DNA of 64,000 nucleotides from Lytechinus variegatus (GCF_018143015.1 NC_054756.1:14020902-14084901); one strand, 5' to 3'. Positions 49,153 to 62,300 are shown, counted from the first letter of the stretch. Notes: generated by a model from the sequence alone, not told the origin. Translations and numbers: made by a program.

Positions 49153-49159
49153 GCTAAGC

Positions 49160-49825
49160 CTTCACTCTGGCTGTAAAATATCGATGGGTCTTAAATCGAT
49201 ACTGTGCAAGACAGAAAGAGAGAAAAAAATAAAATTATTATAAAATTATTCCAACGGAACATAAAATCTAATACACATTCATTAATATTCATTTATAGCG
49301 ACATACAAAGCACACATGCTATCATGCCGACCGTCGACCGGGATCGAATATATTTTCAGTACATGGAAACGCTATGGTACATGAATTATTCATAAGTTGA
49401 TCTAAAAACCTGAAGTGCGCAGGCGCATGGATAGTTTGAGCTTCATCAGCTAATTCTTGTTCATGAACGAATTAATGGACAAACAGTCAAGCACACTCTT
49501 GTACATAGACTCCATTGCAATTTCCCCGCTTTCACAAGTTTCGATTTCTCAACTGTCAAGAAAACTACGGGTTTCAAAGGCACTCTCTCACTCTGAATAT
49601 TATTTTCCATCGCTATTTTGGTCCACATAATTACGTTCTTCGATTTTTTTTTCATATTCAATTAAAAAGGTTCTTGTACTAAATCTTAACAATTCAAACG
49701 ATATTATAGGACTAATAAAGTCTATTGTCTGCACTGCAATTAAAAACATATTCCTGTAAAATACACTCTTGCCTATGCTGCATATTAACACTAGGGGAGA
49801 ATACAACGAAAAGTTGTGTTTTCAT
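49160..49825. other. No gene recognised
   Basis: AT-rich sequence after the duplication; frames of 63-68 codons on both strands have no domains and overlap antisense. Confidence 0.4.
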
Positions 49826-49827
49826 TT

Positions 49828-50160
49828 ACACTCTAAAACTTTTACCCAATATTGGTTAGAAAGTGAACATGCATGTTTTCTGGGTATTTTTTAATCACTC
49901 CATATATGTCCACACCAGAGAAGTATTAAAGAAAACCACTTTCGTTTTGGTCTAACACCGGATACGTGTTTATACAACACTAATTAGTATTAAAACAGCA
50001 TCGGTTTGATTCCAAACTGGTGTTGTTTTAATACTTCTCTGGTGTGGACGTATATATATAGATTCCGGGCTGGTGTTGAATCAACACCGGAGTTTTTTGC
50101 AGTGTACCCAACCAATATGCATGCTCCCACTTACATTGGGTAAACCATATTTTAGAGTGT
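49828..50160. mobile_element. ACACTCTAAAA MITE carrying an inserted ACACC MITE
   Basis: Outer ends ACACTCTAAAACTTTTACCC and the complement of GGGTAAACCATATTTTAGAG are inverted. The middle (49899-50104) consists of TCCACACCAGAGAAGTATTA and its complement plus GGCTGGTGTTGAATCAACAC and TTTTTTGCAGTGT: the same family as 50720-50957, lacking its left end. Confidence 0.65.
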
Positions 50161-50719
50161 AGGAGATATGACATTATAATAAATTTTCGGGATCCTGCTT
50201 GCTTGACTTGTACAATTATCATGTTAAGATATGCAGGGGGGGGGGGGAACATGCCTCTGTTGCAGTATAGTTCAATTACGCCCGCCACGTTTCAGACATC
50301 TCAAAAAGTTCGAGCGGTTTATCACCATTCATCGTTATCAGGTTTCTTGTTTGAATTAGCCCACGATTCAAATTAATCATTTGCATCGCTTTCATACTCC
50401 GCTTTGCTTTCAAATTTAGCCAAGGGTTATTATTTGAGTTTAAATCAATATGAAATTTCATATTTTCAATAGATTCGATTACTGGTAATACATCTAATTT
50501 CCCAATACATGCCAGGCATTCAATTCAATTCAATTATTCATCTCATTTCGATTCAAAACATAATACAAAGTAACATTAATCAAGACATGCATTCGTACTT
50601 CTTAAATAAAAAAAAAAAGAATAAAATGGAATATAAATGGAAATGGGGGGGGGGGGTCCACTAAAAGCAAAACACAACCACCTAAAATAGCTTTTTTGAC
50701 AACCATCTAACACTAGGTG

Positions 50720-50957
50720 CACTGTAAAAACTCTAGTGTTGATATAACACCAGCCCGGACTCTATATATGTCAACACCAGAGAAGTGTTAAACAACACCA
50801 GTTTTGTTTTAGTCTGACACCAGATATGCGTTTATACAACACCAATTAGTATTAAAGCATCATTGGTTTGATTCCAAACTGGTGTTGATTCAATACTTCT
50901 CTGGTGTGGACATAGATTCCGGGCTGGTGTTAAATCGACACCGGAGTTTTTGCAGTG
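50720..50957. mobile_element. CACTGTAAAAACTC MITE
   Basis: The ends CACTGTAAAAACTCTAGTGT and ACACCGGAGTTTTTGCAGTG are inverted, with AACACCAGCCCGGA and TCCGGGCTGGTGTT inside. It has 238 bases and many ACACC/GGTGT motifs. No clear target duplication was found. Confidence 0.8.
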
Positions 50958-50959
50958 TG

Positions 50960-52160
50960 ATCATCTTTAGGTGCCGCAAAACGGTTACATTTCAAACTTC
51001 ATGTGTGTGTGCGTGTAGGGCAAAGCAACAATCAGATGCCGTAGCGTACAGATGGGAGATCCACTTTCCCTCAAAAAAATTATATATACATATATGATAA
51101 TAATAATAATAATAAAATAATTACAATAACAATTTAAACCACGACCAAGAAAAAAAAGGAAAGAGAGGGGGCTGACGTATGGTATTATTTTCTGAATATT
51201 ATGTATAAATCTATCACAAAATTTCATTTTTTTAATAAAAATTTTCCTCACTCGCCTATATATATATATATTGTTTACTTCTAGGACACCGTGCGCTTGC
51301 TCAACAATCATGATAGGAAAAAAAATCCGTTTTTGTTCCGTAGACGCCTAACAGGTTGTAGGGCCACCGAACTTTTTGGTCTGTTCTCTCCCACCACGTA
51401 GCAATAATGGAGCGCCCTCACACCAACGTCTCAAATGGCACAAATATACAATATCAATGTTTTTGTTTTTCCGCCGATCTCAAGCCAAATCATGTTTAAT
51501 TCAGGTCTTCTATCAAGAAGTACTAATATATTACAAGAGCCTGCATATTTTGCTTTCTACTGTATATATGCACTTTAGCAGTAAGTAAAGCAGACTATAG
51601 AAAGAAGCCCGGTTTCTGAAGTTAGCTTCAACTATGATCTAAATCTGTGATGAAATTATGGGAAACCCAAACGCCAAAGCCTAGTTTACATTGCATATTT
51701 TTTTACTGTATTCTGTTCTAAAGGGCTTAAAGGGGAAGGAAACTGTTTGGCATATTATTCCAAGACAGTTCAGAATGAATTATTCACCAAATGTACTGAC
51801 GAATTTACACCTTTCTCTCAGTGAGATACCGCCTGCCATAATTGTAATTGGTCATCCATAAATGTAGTGAATCCACAGCTGTAACCAGATTATTAACAAA
51901 ATACGGGCCATATAGGTTAGAACTTGAATCTGTAATTATAGTATAACATAATATGTCACTCAAATATTTACATATTATTATTATTATTATCATTTATATA
52001 TTACAAAGTCAAAATATATAGCTTTGATGCAGTTATTGTCCTGATCAAATAGGACATAGACAGTCTAAAGAAATAAAACATTTCGACTGTACTGGAGAAC
52101 AGGAGCTGCCAGAGTAACACCCCAAAAGTTATTGCTTATATTGTTATGAAATATAAAATT
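50960..52160. other. No gene recognised upstream of the protease
   Basis: AT-rich, with (TA)n at 51258-51271 and an ATA/ATT triplet tract near 51093. No exon or RNA gene is recognised. Confidence 0.4.
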
Positions 52161-52170
52161 AGAAATAAGA

Positions 52171-52430
52171 ATTAAAGATCTTTCTTGTACTGGAGTTTAG
52201 TCACTTACGGGTCATCGACTCGAAACTCGTTACTTTTGTTTGCATTTGGGAAGTTATGAAATATAAACTCATATTTGATAAAATTAAAAGATCTTGCTTG
52301 TGCTGCAGTTTAGGAGCTTATCAGGTTGAGTTAATGTTTATTGAAAATAAAAGATCTTGCCTGTGGTGCAGTTTAGATTTTGATAAAACTCAAAAAGAAT
52401 GACAATAGAAATAAAAGATCTTGCTTACGT
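52171..52430 (+). promoter_or_regulatory. Four AAAGATCTTGC repeats upstream of the protease promoter
   Basis: The palindromic core AAGATCTT, in the context AAAAGATCTTGCTTGTGCTG or close variants, followed by CAGTTTAG in three of four, recurs at about 52174, 52287, 52350 and 52414. Spacing is about 113, 63 and 64. All copies lie 100-380 bases upstream of the inferred transcription start, so they may be binding sites; they may also be a simple minisatellite. Confidence 0.4.
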
Positions 52431-52525
52431 GCGTAGTTGTTTTATCACAAGGTTTCTTCGTCCTTTGCCCTCGTTGACGCATCACGCGCTTCTTGAGAAA
52501 GTTGCATCTGTTGCTCCAGGAAAAC

Positions 52526-52532
52526 TTAAATA
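52526..52532 (+). promoter_or_regulatory. Candidate TATA-like box of the protease gene
   Basis: TTAAATA in the context AAACTTAAATACAGC. Transcription would begin near 52555-52565, giving a leader exon of about 90 bases that ends at the donor after 52647. Confidence 0.35.
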
Positions 52533-54001
52533 CAGCTCATCCAGCCTAGCTCATCATCAGATCTGATCAGTGCTCAACTAGATCATCACTCTGAAGACCT
52601 CCAAAAGCTCTCTTCCAGATCAACATTGCTTTGACGTCCAGAACCTGGTGAGTTGAAGGCTTCTGATCATTCAGAAGGACAGTATTTTCATTTAGGTATA
52701 TTTTTTAGTCAGAAAGGATTCTTGTCATTAGTCTAGAGACGTCAATTGTCAGTCCCAATTGCATCTCTTCTGTTTGATGGTCTGCGTCAAACTGTAATGG
52801 ATGACTTGGGAAAGGTCAAGACCTTCTGGAACACTGTTAACGTGGTTTAGGTATTTAAACCAAGAATTGAGCGCTTTGATTGCAATGTACTTAATTTGAC
52901 GGGGTAGATGTCCAGACACGAATGAAACTGTTTTTGTCAGTTTGAATTAAAAAAAAACAAACTTAGTATTATTTTCAACACTAATCTAAAAATCAAGAAT
53001 ATTGTTTGCATTGAGCTTTAAAGATATTTCTCAATGTTGCGTCGGTATAATTATGTGTCCAACGGTAACTTTGGGTTAGTGCGTATGATTTACTGATGCA
53101 CGACTGCGGTTATATACTCTCTCTCTATATATATGTATACATATATATACTTCTGGTTTTATAAGAAGGCCCATTAGATAAGGTCACCAACTCCTTGCTT
53201 CGTTTAAACTACTAGAATGCGCAGAAAGAATAAACATAAATTGCAACTTTCAAACAAAGGCCATTTCTTGCACACTTCGTCTAACGTGTGAAGATGTTTT
53301 CAATCCAGAACACGTCATACCTTATCGAAGCTACATGTGCTTCGAAATAAATCATGCTTATCATTTTGTCTGGGAAAATCTAATAAAGTGCTTTTGCTTG
53401 ATTGAAACTCGTTTGACATCAAGCAAAAATATTTAAAAAATGTATTTCTAGAAAAAGATGCACTAGGGAGGTTTTTTTTGCATCTGCAACCGAGATAGAC
53501 TTAACAACACAGTAAATGTATTAAAAATTACCGTCCAATTAGAAACAAGCTGAGAGGCTTTTGTCGAAAATTGGGGAACCTGGACAACAATTTTGTCCTA
53601 AGACTGTCGGAGCTTACAAAAAAATGGCAAATATTTTTTTTTAATTGGACGAAACTTCTGTTTTGATTCACCAATTTTCGACAAAGACTTCATGGTTGTG
53701 CCTTGTCATGAGGGGCACCCGACGATACATTTTTCCACGTTCTTAAATCCGTCGTGCTTCCTGGGGCGAAATCGCCCTATTTACCAGTACAATAGCTATA
53801 CTTAAGCTCTCTGACTACTCTATGCCATTCATGCGCATAGCTAGAAAGTTATTTTCATTGTTAGCACGCTTGGGCTGGTCACATGATGGAATCTAATCAA
53901 TTAGATAATAGGCATCTGTACTACCATTTTGCGTCATATCATATCAAATTTGTCTCTATTCTCAGTTCACTAAAGAAAAATTTGTGTTTGTTTCAGACAC
54001 A

Positions 54002-54109
54002 ATGCATGTCTTCCTAGCCCTCATGTTTGTGGCTGCTGCCACGGCCGAGCTTGCTCCTCTGCTCAAGAACTCTGAGCCCATCCCAGGAAAGTACATCATC
54101 AAGCTCCGT
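54002..54109 (+). CDS. Protease coding exon 1: signal peptide and propeptide start
   Basis: Acceptor TTTGTTTCAG precedes ACACA and the ATG. The 36 residues are MHVFLALMFVAAATAELAPL and onward to PGKYIIKLR. Residues 1-16 form a signal peptide with a likely cut after ATA, so the product enters the secretory route. GKYIIKLR is the first strand of the inhibitor I9 propeptide, which helps folding and keeps subtilases inactive until cleaved. Donor GTAAGT in phase 0. This ATG is chosen because no other in-frame ATG fits between the acceptor and the signal peptide. Confidence 0.92.
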
Positions 54110-54613
54110 GTAAGTATAACGTTTTCCGTAGCCAGTTATAATAAGTAATAATCAGAGGCCAATTGAGCATTGTAATCGAAAAATATTTGGTTTGGATTTG
54201 AATTCTTCTGTTGCTTTTAAACGCAACTGTCTCCTACAACTGTTCTGCTCCTGAGGATAAAAAGTAGTTCTCCTTTTTTTTCTTAACATGGTTCTGGTTT
54301 CTGGTTTGTTAGATAATTTGACAGGCAAAATAGAAAAGTTTTCACTTTTAGATTAAGACAGTTTTAGCCAAACTAACTTGACTAGCAAAAAGAGGAGTTT
54401 TGATTTTAAGAAATGGTTTTCGCTCCCAAATGATGTTGCTTTGTGTGAAAATTCTACATTATAGCATATCGACCTAATCTCCTTCTGGAGGTGGGGGGGG
54501 GGTGCAAAGAGAATTTTGGAGTGCTTCAGCGCCTCTGCTTCCTTGGGCAGTGGATTACATGTACAGTTAACACAAGAATCCATTCGAACTTTTAACGTAC
54601 TACTTCGTTACAG

Positions 54614-54736
54614 GACGATTTCAACATCGATGAAATTGCTTCTACCGTTCGTCTCTCTGGTGGAAAAGTAGGTAACCTTTTCCGAAACGTTCTTCACGGT
54701 TTTGCTGCCGAGCTCTCCGATGAGGTCCTCGACATT
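54614..54736 (+). CDS. Protease coding exon 2: I9 propeptide
   Basis: Residues 37-77: DDFNIDEIASTVRLSGGKVG, then NLFRNVLHGFAAELSDEVLD and I. The pattern with V..LHGFAAELS is typical of I9 inhibitor domains of proteinase K-type enzymes. Flanked by TACAG and GTGAGT, phase 0 at both ends. Confidence 0.93.
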
Positions 54737-56484
54737 GTGAGTTATTTGTTTATTACAATGTTCATCTTTTTTTTCATTTCATTTACTTTTCAATGCAATC
54801 CGTTCCATTCAGACCGGGGGGGGGGGGTGTTCACAACTATTTAAGTGTGAGTTTGAATCACACTCAAATTCCCTGTTGCATGCGGTACAAAAGACATCAC
54901 CGCATTGGTCAAATCATATATAGTACGATGGCCCGTGCTACTGCGGTATTACTGAATAAGATTGCACGATACATTTCCATGTACGTCGGCATCTACGCAT
55001 GTTTGTAAGCCGCACTTTACTATTCATGAAACACCCCAGGTGCAGTTCTGTGTATGTGTGTGTGTCCCTTTACCATTATGTACCAATTGGCAAGGTACTG
55101 AAGTTTGCTTTCTTGTCAATACGTAATTATGAATTGGTCCTAATGCCGCTTTTAAGATGAAAGAGTAAACCGTGTCCACTTTTTTAAACTTCAATCCAAA
55201 CTTGATCACCCCTCGCCAAAATAATGGCCAAATTCCCTCTCAAACAATCGAGAAGGAAGGGGGAGAAAGCCTCCGCTTAAACGTCATACTGCATCTCGAC
55301 TTTCAAATAGAGCATGACGAGGGGGCATTGCAGGTTAAAACGTACTAATTGTCCAAAAATTTGGGACAAATGGGGCAGAATAAAGCCTCCTCCACCCCCC
55401 CCCCCCATTCACACCATCAAGGGGTTGGTGGCGGGATATTTCGGAGAGGGGCAAGGGGTGCTGCAAAAACGACCTAAAGGTGACGTTATTATTCTCATTT
55501 CATTATATGGTATAAATATCTTTTATGTTCATCTTCCCTCTTCTGTTTTCCTTTTCTGACTCTTTTCGTATTACTCTATTCTGTTCTTCTTCTATTGTCT
55601 CTTCTATATTCCACCCCCTCCCCGTAACATCTCCACTGACCAGTAGACTTACCTGCAACAAATAACAATGAAAATTTGGTTTTTAATTTGATTTCCTTTT
55701 CTTTTATTACAGAAAATAGATCATTAAAAATATCTTACATGTCTTGATAAGTTAGTGTGCAATCCAAGGTTATGATAGTCCTTTATAAAATCCTAATAAA
55801 ATCCATGCTGGTTGGCGAAGATTCCTTGAATTAAAGTTCACAATGATGGCGATGATGTAACGAGTTGAAATGTCTGTGAAGATGATATTGATGATGACAA
55901 ACAGTCAATTTCAGCAATTCATTGGTTGACAAGCGTTCATTAAAATAGCTTGATGATCTCGATTAGAATTGAGAATTCTTTTCGCAAAGTAGCTGCAAAC
56001 AGTTCATTAATGGTGTGCAAATAATTCCACAGAAGATAAATGTTGTATTCCAGTTGGAAATAAACTATGCTCTGACATAAAGTCTGGTGTAAAACTCTGA
56101 GTTCTGATCTAGTGTGATGATGTCCTTGAATAAACTTCTTTATAATTATATACATTTCTACTATTCTGGAAGCTTTTAGTATTGTCTTTAAAAAGAGCAT
56201 TATCCTTCTTTCCGGAATAGTCCACTTCTATAAGACTCTTGAATAACCTCAGTGAATTTAACAATGCAAACAACATAGCTAATCCTATTGTCCTTTTTCT
56301 CTGCAGGCAGGCTCTTTTGTCTATCTTTCTACATTCCAGAAATGACATTATGAAAGGCTTGCCCAACAAAGCTTTACTGAGACATTCTGGGATATTTTCA
56401 ATCATTATAATCTATGAATATCCTTAAAGGACTATATCATGCAATATTTATCTCTGTTTTCCACCTCGAATATCTTTGACACAG
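54737..56484 (+). other. Protease intron with no second gene
   Basis: Holds a G run at 54818, a C run at 55395 and AT-rich sequence. Frames of 60-98 codons here overlap on both strands and lack domains. Confidence 0.5.
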
Positions 56485-56608
56485 GTTCGTGGACTTCGCG
56501 CCGTTGAGTACGTTGAACAGGACGGCGTCTACCGTACTCAGGTCACCTGGGGTCTAGACCGTATCGACCAAAGGGATCTCCCTCTTAACAATGGCTATAG
56601 TCCAAGGG
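56485..56608 (+). CDS. Protease coding exon 3: propeptide end and N-terminus of the enzyme
   Basis: Residues 78-118: VRGLRAVEYVEQDGVYRTQV, then TWGLDRIDQRDLPLNNGYSP and R. VEYVEQD is the last strand of the propeptide; the cleavage that releases the enzyme should fall between here and TWGLDRIDQR, the usual start of the mature chain. Ends in phase 1 at donor GTAATA, a slightly weak site. Confidence 0.92.
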
Positions 56609-57284
56609 GTAATATATTTCTTTCTTTCGTTCTTTGAATTTTTTTTTAATTAGTGTATTTCTTTTTCAGCATTCTGAAATTGTTCCTGTGTTACGAGCGT
56701 CTGAAATTACTTCCAAACTTTGAAAGCAATTATCTCAAAATCGTGCTTTGGGGGCCAGCCGAGGTTTGTAACGTTTCGTAAAATCACTGACTATATGTCA
56801 TTTTGCTATAAAACACTTGTAAATGATACGAGATAAGAAAAGAAAAATTGTTTCACAGTATCTCACTTTCGAGTATAATGCATAAATTGGAGATGAGCCT
56901 TGTTAAGTTCATGTGTGAATGCAGCTAGAAAACACTTCGTCCATCGGAAAGGTCGCAAATGTTGGTCCAATGTTTTATGCACGTTAAAACCAACTATTCG
57001 TCTTAGAGTAGGGTATCCGGTGTCTTTGTTCTTGGTGGTCCCCGGGAAAATCTCAAGAGTGCGATAATACACCAGGTGGTCTGTAATCTAAGAGGAAAAA
57101 AAAAGGATTTAGATAAGTTGTAGGAAGTTTCCGTGTTTCAGACGATGTAAAATATTACAATCAACCATGATCACGGAATTGCCATACTACCATAGACTTT
57201 AGTAATTCAGAAATATTTCCATAATGGCGCTCTACACTAATATTATTATGAATGATACAATCTTAAAAATGTTGGCCAACACAC

Positions 57285-57450
57285 CTTTCACACAAAAATT
57301 GGTTAAAACTTAATATCAAAATCTGGGTAGTTTTAATGTGTGCTTTGGGTGAAAACTACAACATTATTGGTTCAAAACTACCCAGAGTTGGATATATTTT
57401 AAAACCAATTGTTATGTGCACAGTATGTTGCCCAACATATTAAGGGTATA
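57285..57450. mobile_element. Short MITE with GTTGG/CCAAC ends in a protease intron
   Basis: GTTGGCCAACACACC and CAGTATGTTGCCCAACAT bound a hairpin with AAAATTGGTTAAAACTTAAT and AAAACCAATTGTTATG, and CTGGGTAGTTTT with AAAACTACCCAG. Similar GCCCAACA motifs occur at 61020 and 62300. Confidence 0.5.
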
Positions 57451-57561
57451 ATATAATTCTTTTTCAAAGTTCCACGCTTCTCAAACGTTTTTTATCGCCT
57501 AGGAGACGGTGATGCATTTTTCCGTTCTTTGACAAGATGACTTGCCGAAACCACAGACTCA

Positions 57562-57660
57562 CGTGCCGTGGTCTAGTGGTAAAATGCATTGGCGTTCGTA
57601 TAGCAAAAAGGTTCGGGTTCGATTCCCGGTGGAGACATTTCTCAGCCTTGAGAAAAAAGT
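57562..57660 (+). mobile_element. tRNA-derived SINE in a protease intron
   Basis: CCGTGGTCTAGTGGTAAAATG (less one base) resembles a D arm with A box, and GGGTTCGATTCCCGG at 57615-57630 is a B box in a T stem. The acceptor stem does not pair, so it is a SINE head rather than a tRNA gene. Confidence 0.6.
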
Positions 57661-57894
57661 CAAAATGGGTAAAATTAGCCTTGAGGGAACATTGGCACAA
57701 ACTTCATCTTTTTTAATTATTATTATCATTATTCCCTTCTAATCGTAGATGTCAAATGTGTTTTTTTTTGTGGAAATGTGAGTATAGAAGAATTGTATAC
57801 TTAGCTTTGATAAAGGTTCCCAAAACCTCTTTACCCATTTGGAAATTTCTCTCTCTTTGGGGGATGTTTCTGTTGGGATGCAAACCCTGCCTGC

Positions 57895-58996
57895 CAGTGG
57901 CGTAACCAAGGGGGGGGGCACGTGCCCCCCCCAAATCGGCTGGCAAAAAACGAGGAAAATGGGAAAAAGAGAGAGAAAGCAAGAGAAACGTAAAGAATAA
58001 GTTATGTTCATTATAAATGTTATACTATAATTATGTAATATTACATAAGAAGCATTTTCATAACTTTATGAAACATTATTTCATAAAGCTCGCATAGATT
58101 GTTTAACGAGATATATAATCCCGTTGTTCTAAAACCTCCCGTTTTCAAATCAATATACTGTACACCAAATATATTTCCTCGCTATTTCATGTAGTGACAT
58201 TTGCTTCTTTTTCATGACTACTTAAAGTGATTGCCCTATTTAAGGTCTTAATATAAAACAGTTCCTGTCCGTGCTAACGTTCGCATTAGTTGATTGGTGA
58301 GATATCTGCTCTTCATGAATTCCTAAAATCAGTCCTTTAAATGTCTATTTTTCTGATCTCAATATCAAAAATTTTCAGCTCGTGCTTCGCGCTCGCATTA
58401 TTTGGTTGGTGAAATACGTACGGTCTTAGTGAATTCCTGCAAACAAGTCTTATAGCATGCCCCTCTTCAGGTCTGAATTTCCTAAATTTTGAGCTCGCGC
58501 TTCGCGCTCGCAGTATTGGATTAGTGAGATGCGTATGACAATCATGATTACCATGTCTACAAAAAGTGGTAAATGTGTTAAGATGTAATTCTAACACAAT
58601 CAACAAAGGATGGTACTAGCGTTAGATGACTATGCTGAGACATGTATACTCTTACAATGTCTTAATGGATTCCCAAAATATATTCCCTGTTTGGGTTCAA
58701 TATATACAAAAAATTCAGCTCACGCTTCGCGCTCGCATCGTCTGCTTAGCGAGGCAGGTACGTATCATGATTACAAAATAAAATGCTTATAATGCCCCTT
58801 TTTAGGTCTGAATAATAAAAATTGTCAGCTCACGCTTCGCGCTCGCATTATTTAATCAGTAAGATACATGTCCGTTTAATGGCACTGCATGTCCTTAAGA
58901 TGTCTCTATTAGGTCAGTACACCTGGCAAGCTCCCTAAGTGACTCTAAATTTTTGCTTGTGCCCCCCCCCATGCCGTGACCCACGGTACGCCACTG
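57895..58996. mobile_element. hAT-like nonautonomous element with internal tandem array
   Basis: The ends CAGTGGCGTAACC and GGTACGCCACTG are inverted repeats, next to G and C runs. The 8-mer CTGCCTGC flanks both ends (57887-57894 and 58997-59004), as expected for hAT insertion. The interior contains units of about 112 bases marked by GCTCGCGCTTCGCGCTCGCA and variants at 58376, 58492, 58717 and 58826. It lies inside a protease intron. Confidence 0.8.
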
Positions 58997-59583
58997 CTGC
59001 CTGCAAATTTAACACTAGACCACAGAGACAAGTTCGTGGCTCTTTTGAAACTGGTATGGACTGTCAGATATACCAAAGACCAACAAAGACATGACAAAGC
59101 TGGACCTTAGCGTGTAGAAACAGAAGCTGGGAAGCCGGATACGACTCCGGTCAGTCATTTTTCGGTTTCACCAGTAAAGGAACATCACAATTGGGAACCT
59201 TGATACCGGGCCTTGATCAAAGCTCCATGCATGGCCTTCAGGATTGTTTTCTATTCACATTTTTCATTCTACATGATAATGAACCTTATACAGGTGCCCC
59301 CAGTAAGGTAGAGAAAAGATGTGATATAGAAATTACCTTTTAGATGATCACGAAAACTGGAAAAGGTCATGAACCATGAGGAACACAACAACAAAGAGTA
59401 AACAAGTGGTACCATCTTTACATCGTCTTGCCCCCCTCCACCCTTCAGATTACCGTTATCCCAATTTCGGTGATAATCACGACATGATCGATGGCCGTGA
59501 TTAAATTGATGATGATGGCGGTAATGATGACGACGACGATGATGATGAATGTATTGAATATTATTTTTCTCTCTCAACCACAG

Positions 59584-59693
59584 GCACCGGAAGTGGATAT
59601 ACTGTGTGGGTAATCGATACCGGCGTCAGTGCTTCCCACAATGACTTTGGTAGTCGTGCTACCCAAGTGGTTAACTTCGCAGCTGGTTCAAAT
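59584..59693 (+). CDS. Protease coding exon 4: catalytic Asp
   Basis: It starts after CCACAG. Residues 119 (shared codon) to 155: GTGSGYTVWVIDTGVSASHN, then DFGSRATQVVNFAAGSN. IDTG contains the catalytic Asp, D130 in this numbering. Donor GTAAGC in phase 0. Preceded by the longest intron (2975 bases), which carries a SINE and a 1.1-kb transposon. Confidence 0.94.
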
Positions 59694-60289
59694 GTAAGCC
59701 TAACCACTCACGATGGCGGTCTTCTGCGTTCTTTTATTATTATGTTTACATTTATAAAAGATTGATATATACTCACATCCTTATTGTATTTATTATCTAA
59801 TATGACCACATTGCTTATATTGTGAATTATTTTTTATGTTGTTATTGTAAATATTTTTATATTGTGTTTTTGAACGCAGAAATAAATGCAAACAAACAAA
59901 CAAACTGTCCGTCAAATGACAATTAACACCCGGGAGATCTTTGTCGAAATTGGTGATCCAGAACGGTGGTTTTGACCTGCACCATACAGAGCTGGAAAAT
60001 TTCAAATATATCATTTGCCGAATCGCAAGAACTTAAACGCTGTTTTGATTTTTGAATACCTGATAGATATTACCTGAACTTTACACAAAATTAATGTCAG
60101 TAAAAACAACTGTGTTCCAAGTTTCGAACGTAAATAACCGTTTATGATTGACGAAAAGAACAAAGGCAATTTAGCAAATGTGGTCACACGAATCAACCAT
60201 TAACGAATAATTTTGGAATTGTTTTGCTTAAAATAAGGGTTTATACAGACTTCCTATCGAAGATTTAGTTCCTTCAAGAAACTAAAACA

Positions 60290-60765
<476 letters not shown>

Positions 60766-60901
60766 TGAATTACATGCAAAGTGTTGACGACCCAAAAGTT
60801 TGTGATGTGATCGTAACACACCAATACAATATCTTAATTTGTTTAATCGAATACATCACAATCCAAGGCATATTATACAACTAATGCGTGCACAATACAG
60901 T

Positions 60902-61045
60902 TGCTCAATTCGATAGTAATTGCCCAGAATATCCAGAATATATATATATATATTCATATATATATATATATATAACAATATTACCAACATACATTGCCCA
61001 TCAGAGCACGCGGTATGTGTTGCCCAACATTTTTAGTGTGTATAA
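60902..61045. mobile_element. MITE with TGCTCAATTCGAT and GCCCAACA, with (TA)n centre
   Basis: TTGCTCAATTCGATAGTAAT followed by TGCCCAGA and a (TA)n tract (60940-60973), then TGTTGCCCAACA at 61019. The first part recurs at 62428-62453 with one change, again next to (TA)n. Confidence 0.5.
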
Positions 61046-61363
61046 CTAAATCAGGGAGCTTCATGATAACACAGCATTTTAAATTGCGTTTGGCAAGAGT
61101 CATCATAAAAGTATCAAGATCCAGACTTGCTAAATGAATTCGTACATTTACATCAATAAAAAAGTTGTCTACAAAAGTTGTACTACAATCTCTGGACAAT
61201 GTAAGGCCTTGGTAATGTTGTTTGAGGGTGTGTTCAAATTAGTTTATTTATCAGAGCAAACGAATGTAATATTGAGATCAGTCCCCCCCCCCCCCTCCTT
61301 CCAAATAACTTCTCAGTTTCCCCATGACACGAATTTAAGCGTTAGAACGTTTTTGTCACCCAG

Positions 61364-61548
61364 GGGTGGATTATGTAAAGTACTATAGCGGAAGCAACGA
61401 CGTTGCTTCAATGTCGCTGGGAGGAGGGATCTCAACAGCTTTAGATACTGCTGTCGAGCAACTTATTTCTTCAGGGGTTCCAACCGCCGTGGCTGCTGGT
61501 AATGATGATGCCAATGCCTGCTTGTCTTCTCCTGCACGTGTTTCGACG
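61364..61548 (+). CDS. Protease coding exon 6: substrate-binding strand and oxyanion Asn
   Basis: Residues 202 (shared codon) to 263, with GVDYVKYYSGSNDVASMSLG and GGISTALDTAVEQLISSGVP, then TAVAAGNDDANACLSSPARV and ST. MSLGGG is the substrate-binding segment and AAGND has the oxyanion-hole Asn (N248). Donor GTAAGT in phase 0. About 60 further residues are needed to reach the active Ser; they should be in the next exon. Confidence 0.94.
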
Positions 61549-62300
61549 GTAAGTTCAACCAATCCAAGACCTAGGAGTGAACATGGAACACAAGCGTATG
61601 ACCCTTGCAATGTTCTTTTTTTCTTTTTTTCTGTTCCTACGAGTATACCCCACATGTAGAAATCGGAAATCTCTATTTATTTTTTTATATTTGCTAGCTG
61701 GAATGATTATGGTCGGAAACAAATTCTTGAAAGGGGCTAATTTCTGTACCTATGCACTCATCATTCTATTTAAAAGGGGTTAGAGGGGTGAAAAATATCA
61801 GAATCATAGAATTTTTTAAGAAATCAGACAGGCAATAAAAAAACTTATGGCTGTTTTCAAAATTGGATCCATAAGACTTTGTCCATTTGGAGTTGGCAAC
61901 TGTTCAAATTATGACATGTGGTAGGAATCATGTACTTGATTATCAGGGATTTGTGATTTTATCCCAAATACTTAATCTCTTACCAGGTAGCATATTGCAC
62001 AATGTCCTCATGAAAAATATAATTTTAAGTAACACCATTTTAATTTTAGTCATTGTATGTAATGGATAAAAAGGGAAGCACGGTCCTTACCTTCTGGCAT
62101 TATGATATCTTGATTTTAAAAGTCTGAAGCCAATTTGAGGTCCCCATTGATAGGCCTATAGCAATTCCCAATTTCTGCAACTTTTAGCAACTAAAAACTC
62201 TCTTATTGCTTGTTCGATATTGTTCAGTCTTTCAACTATCTCCTCTTCCCTTGAAAACATTATTTTATTTGGATCGAATTCCCCTGTTAACAGGTACACA
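61549..62300. other. Intron sequence after the last protease exon seen
   Basis: I looked for the exon with the catalytic Ser (GTSMA) and did not find it. No other gene is recognised. Confidence 0.45.

Noticed and set aside
57562..57640. Possible functional tRNA gene
   Set aside because: A and B boxes are present, but acceptor ends do not pair; better explained as a SINE head.
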